A DNA stretch of 64,000 bases from Gemmatimonadaceae bacterium. Lineage in GTDB: Bacteria; Gemmatimonadota; Gemmatimonadetes; Gemmatimonadales; Gemmatimonadaceae. The DNA is taken from contig JAICWO010000013.1 of the NCBI GenBank assembly GCA_025934775.1, forward strand, positions 62,001 to 126,000, read 5' to 3'. Shown here piece after piece: positions 63,642 through 64,000 of this stretch; position 1 is the first letter of the stretch, and each line of letters begins with the position of its first letter. Both the position numbers and the translations under genes were made by a program. The notes under the pieces were generated by a model, which was not told where the DNA came from, did not search any database, and saw only the letters and a program-made list of their open reading frames with translations.

Positions 63642-64000
63642 GCGCGGCGGCGCGCCCGCTCGTGGAGCAGCCGCCAGACCGCGAGCCATGGCCGGTCATG
63701 CGGGGCGAGCATCCGGCGGCCGCGCTCACCGATCACCTGCTCGCGCCGCTCTGGCGCTCGTCGCCAACGTGGTGGCTGCTGTTCGGCCTCTCGTCGCTGG
63801 GGACGCTGCTGCTGCTCTTTACCGTGACGTACACCGTCGCGCGCGGCATCGGGGTGTGGGGCAACAACATCCCCGTGGCATGGGCGTTCGCGATCACGAA
63901 CTTCGTCTGGTGGATCGGGATCGGCCACGCGGGAACGTTCATCTCCGCGTTCCTGATCCTGCTGAATCAGCGCTGGCGCGGCTCGATCAACCGCGTCGCC
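63638..64000 (+). CDS. actC: Alternative complex III subunit ActC (NrfD-like), 5' part
   Basis: This is the first 121 codons of a polytopic quinol-binding membrane protein of the NrfD family; the rest lies outside the window. The start overlaps the actB stop (ATGA). Two hydrophobic helices are visible (about 45-66 and 80-105), and the conserved block GHAGTFISAFLILLNQRWR of ActC-type NrfD proteins follows. It should provide the quinol-oxidation site and possibly proton translocation. Remaining act genes (D, E, F) and cytochrome oxidase genes would be expected downstream. Confidence 0.92.

Overview
The window is about 64 kb of very GC-rich chromosomal DNA with tightly packed genes on both strands. 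It has no insertion sequences, phage genes, CRISPR array or rRNA. The mix points to Gemmatimonadota: alternative complex III, many Asp/Thr/Ser-rich secreted lipoproteins, a PorV-like outer-membrane protein, several RND pumps, PAS-type hybrid kinases, a Hanks-type kinase and an EAL/HDOD protein. That assignment is an inference from gene content, not from a marker comparison.

Layout. 1-285 is the start of an OmpA-type lipoprotein. 643-2341 (minus) carries efp followed by seven tRNAs (His, Trp, Glu-CTC, Glu-TTC, Asp, Leu-GAG, Thr-CGT) and a strong terminator. 2432-6529 holds a TesA-like esterase divergent from a YbbA/YbbP-type ABC exporter, the same arrangement as in E. coli. 6757-11232 holds an RCC1-repeat lipoprotein, a Ser/Thr kinase and an EAL-HDOD protein. 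11340-15506 holds two secreted alpha/beta hydrolases and a PorV-like protein. 15656-22627 holds a hybrid histidine kinase, a secreted protein of unknown function, a MarR regulator and a ClC channel with CBS domains. 22715-25930 holds a DedA-PAP2 fusion and a coupled FMN alpha-hydroxyacid oxidase/isochorismatase-fold pair. 25952-33430 (minus) is a two-component system followed by a complete TolC-adaptor-RND efflux operon. 33544-36116 holds a YncE-like secreted protein, a PAP2 phosphatase and a PfpI-family protein. 36476-44313 (minus) is an adaptor followed by two RND pumps, MdtABC-like. 44513-53470 holds small lipoproteins, a helix-turn-helix protein, a PAS-GAF kinase, an M48 protease, a beta-helix/PA14 protein and two cell-wall enzymes.

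From 54297 to the end lies one uninterrupted plus-strand operon: a PoxB-like thiamine-pyrophosphate enzyme, an enolase-superfamily dehydratase, a 1001-residue FAD/4Fe-4S dehydrogenase of the D-lactate/2-hydroxyglutarate type, and the first three subunits of alternative complex III (ActA, ActB, partial ActC). It is divergent from a MarR gene, with a near-perfect palindrome between them. The likely logic is that organic-acid dehydrogenases feed electrons to the quinone pool and complex III passes them on to cytochrome c.

The intergenic DNA is structured. Several convergent gene pairs are separated by inverted repeats. A roughly 85-nt interspersed repeat occurs three times. A perfect 20-bp hairpin includes the 5' acceptor strand of one tRNA-Glu. 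Inverted-repeat operator candidates sit in front of both efflux systems.
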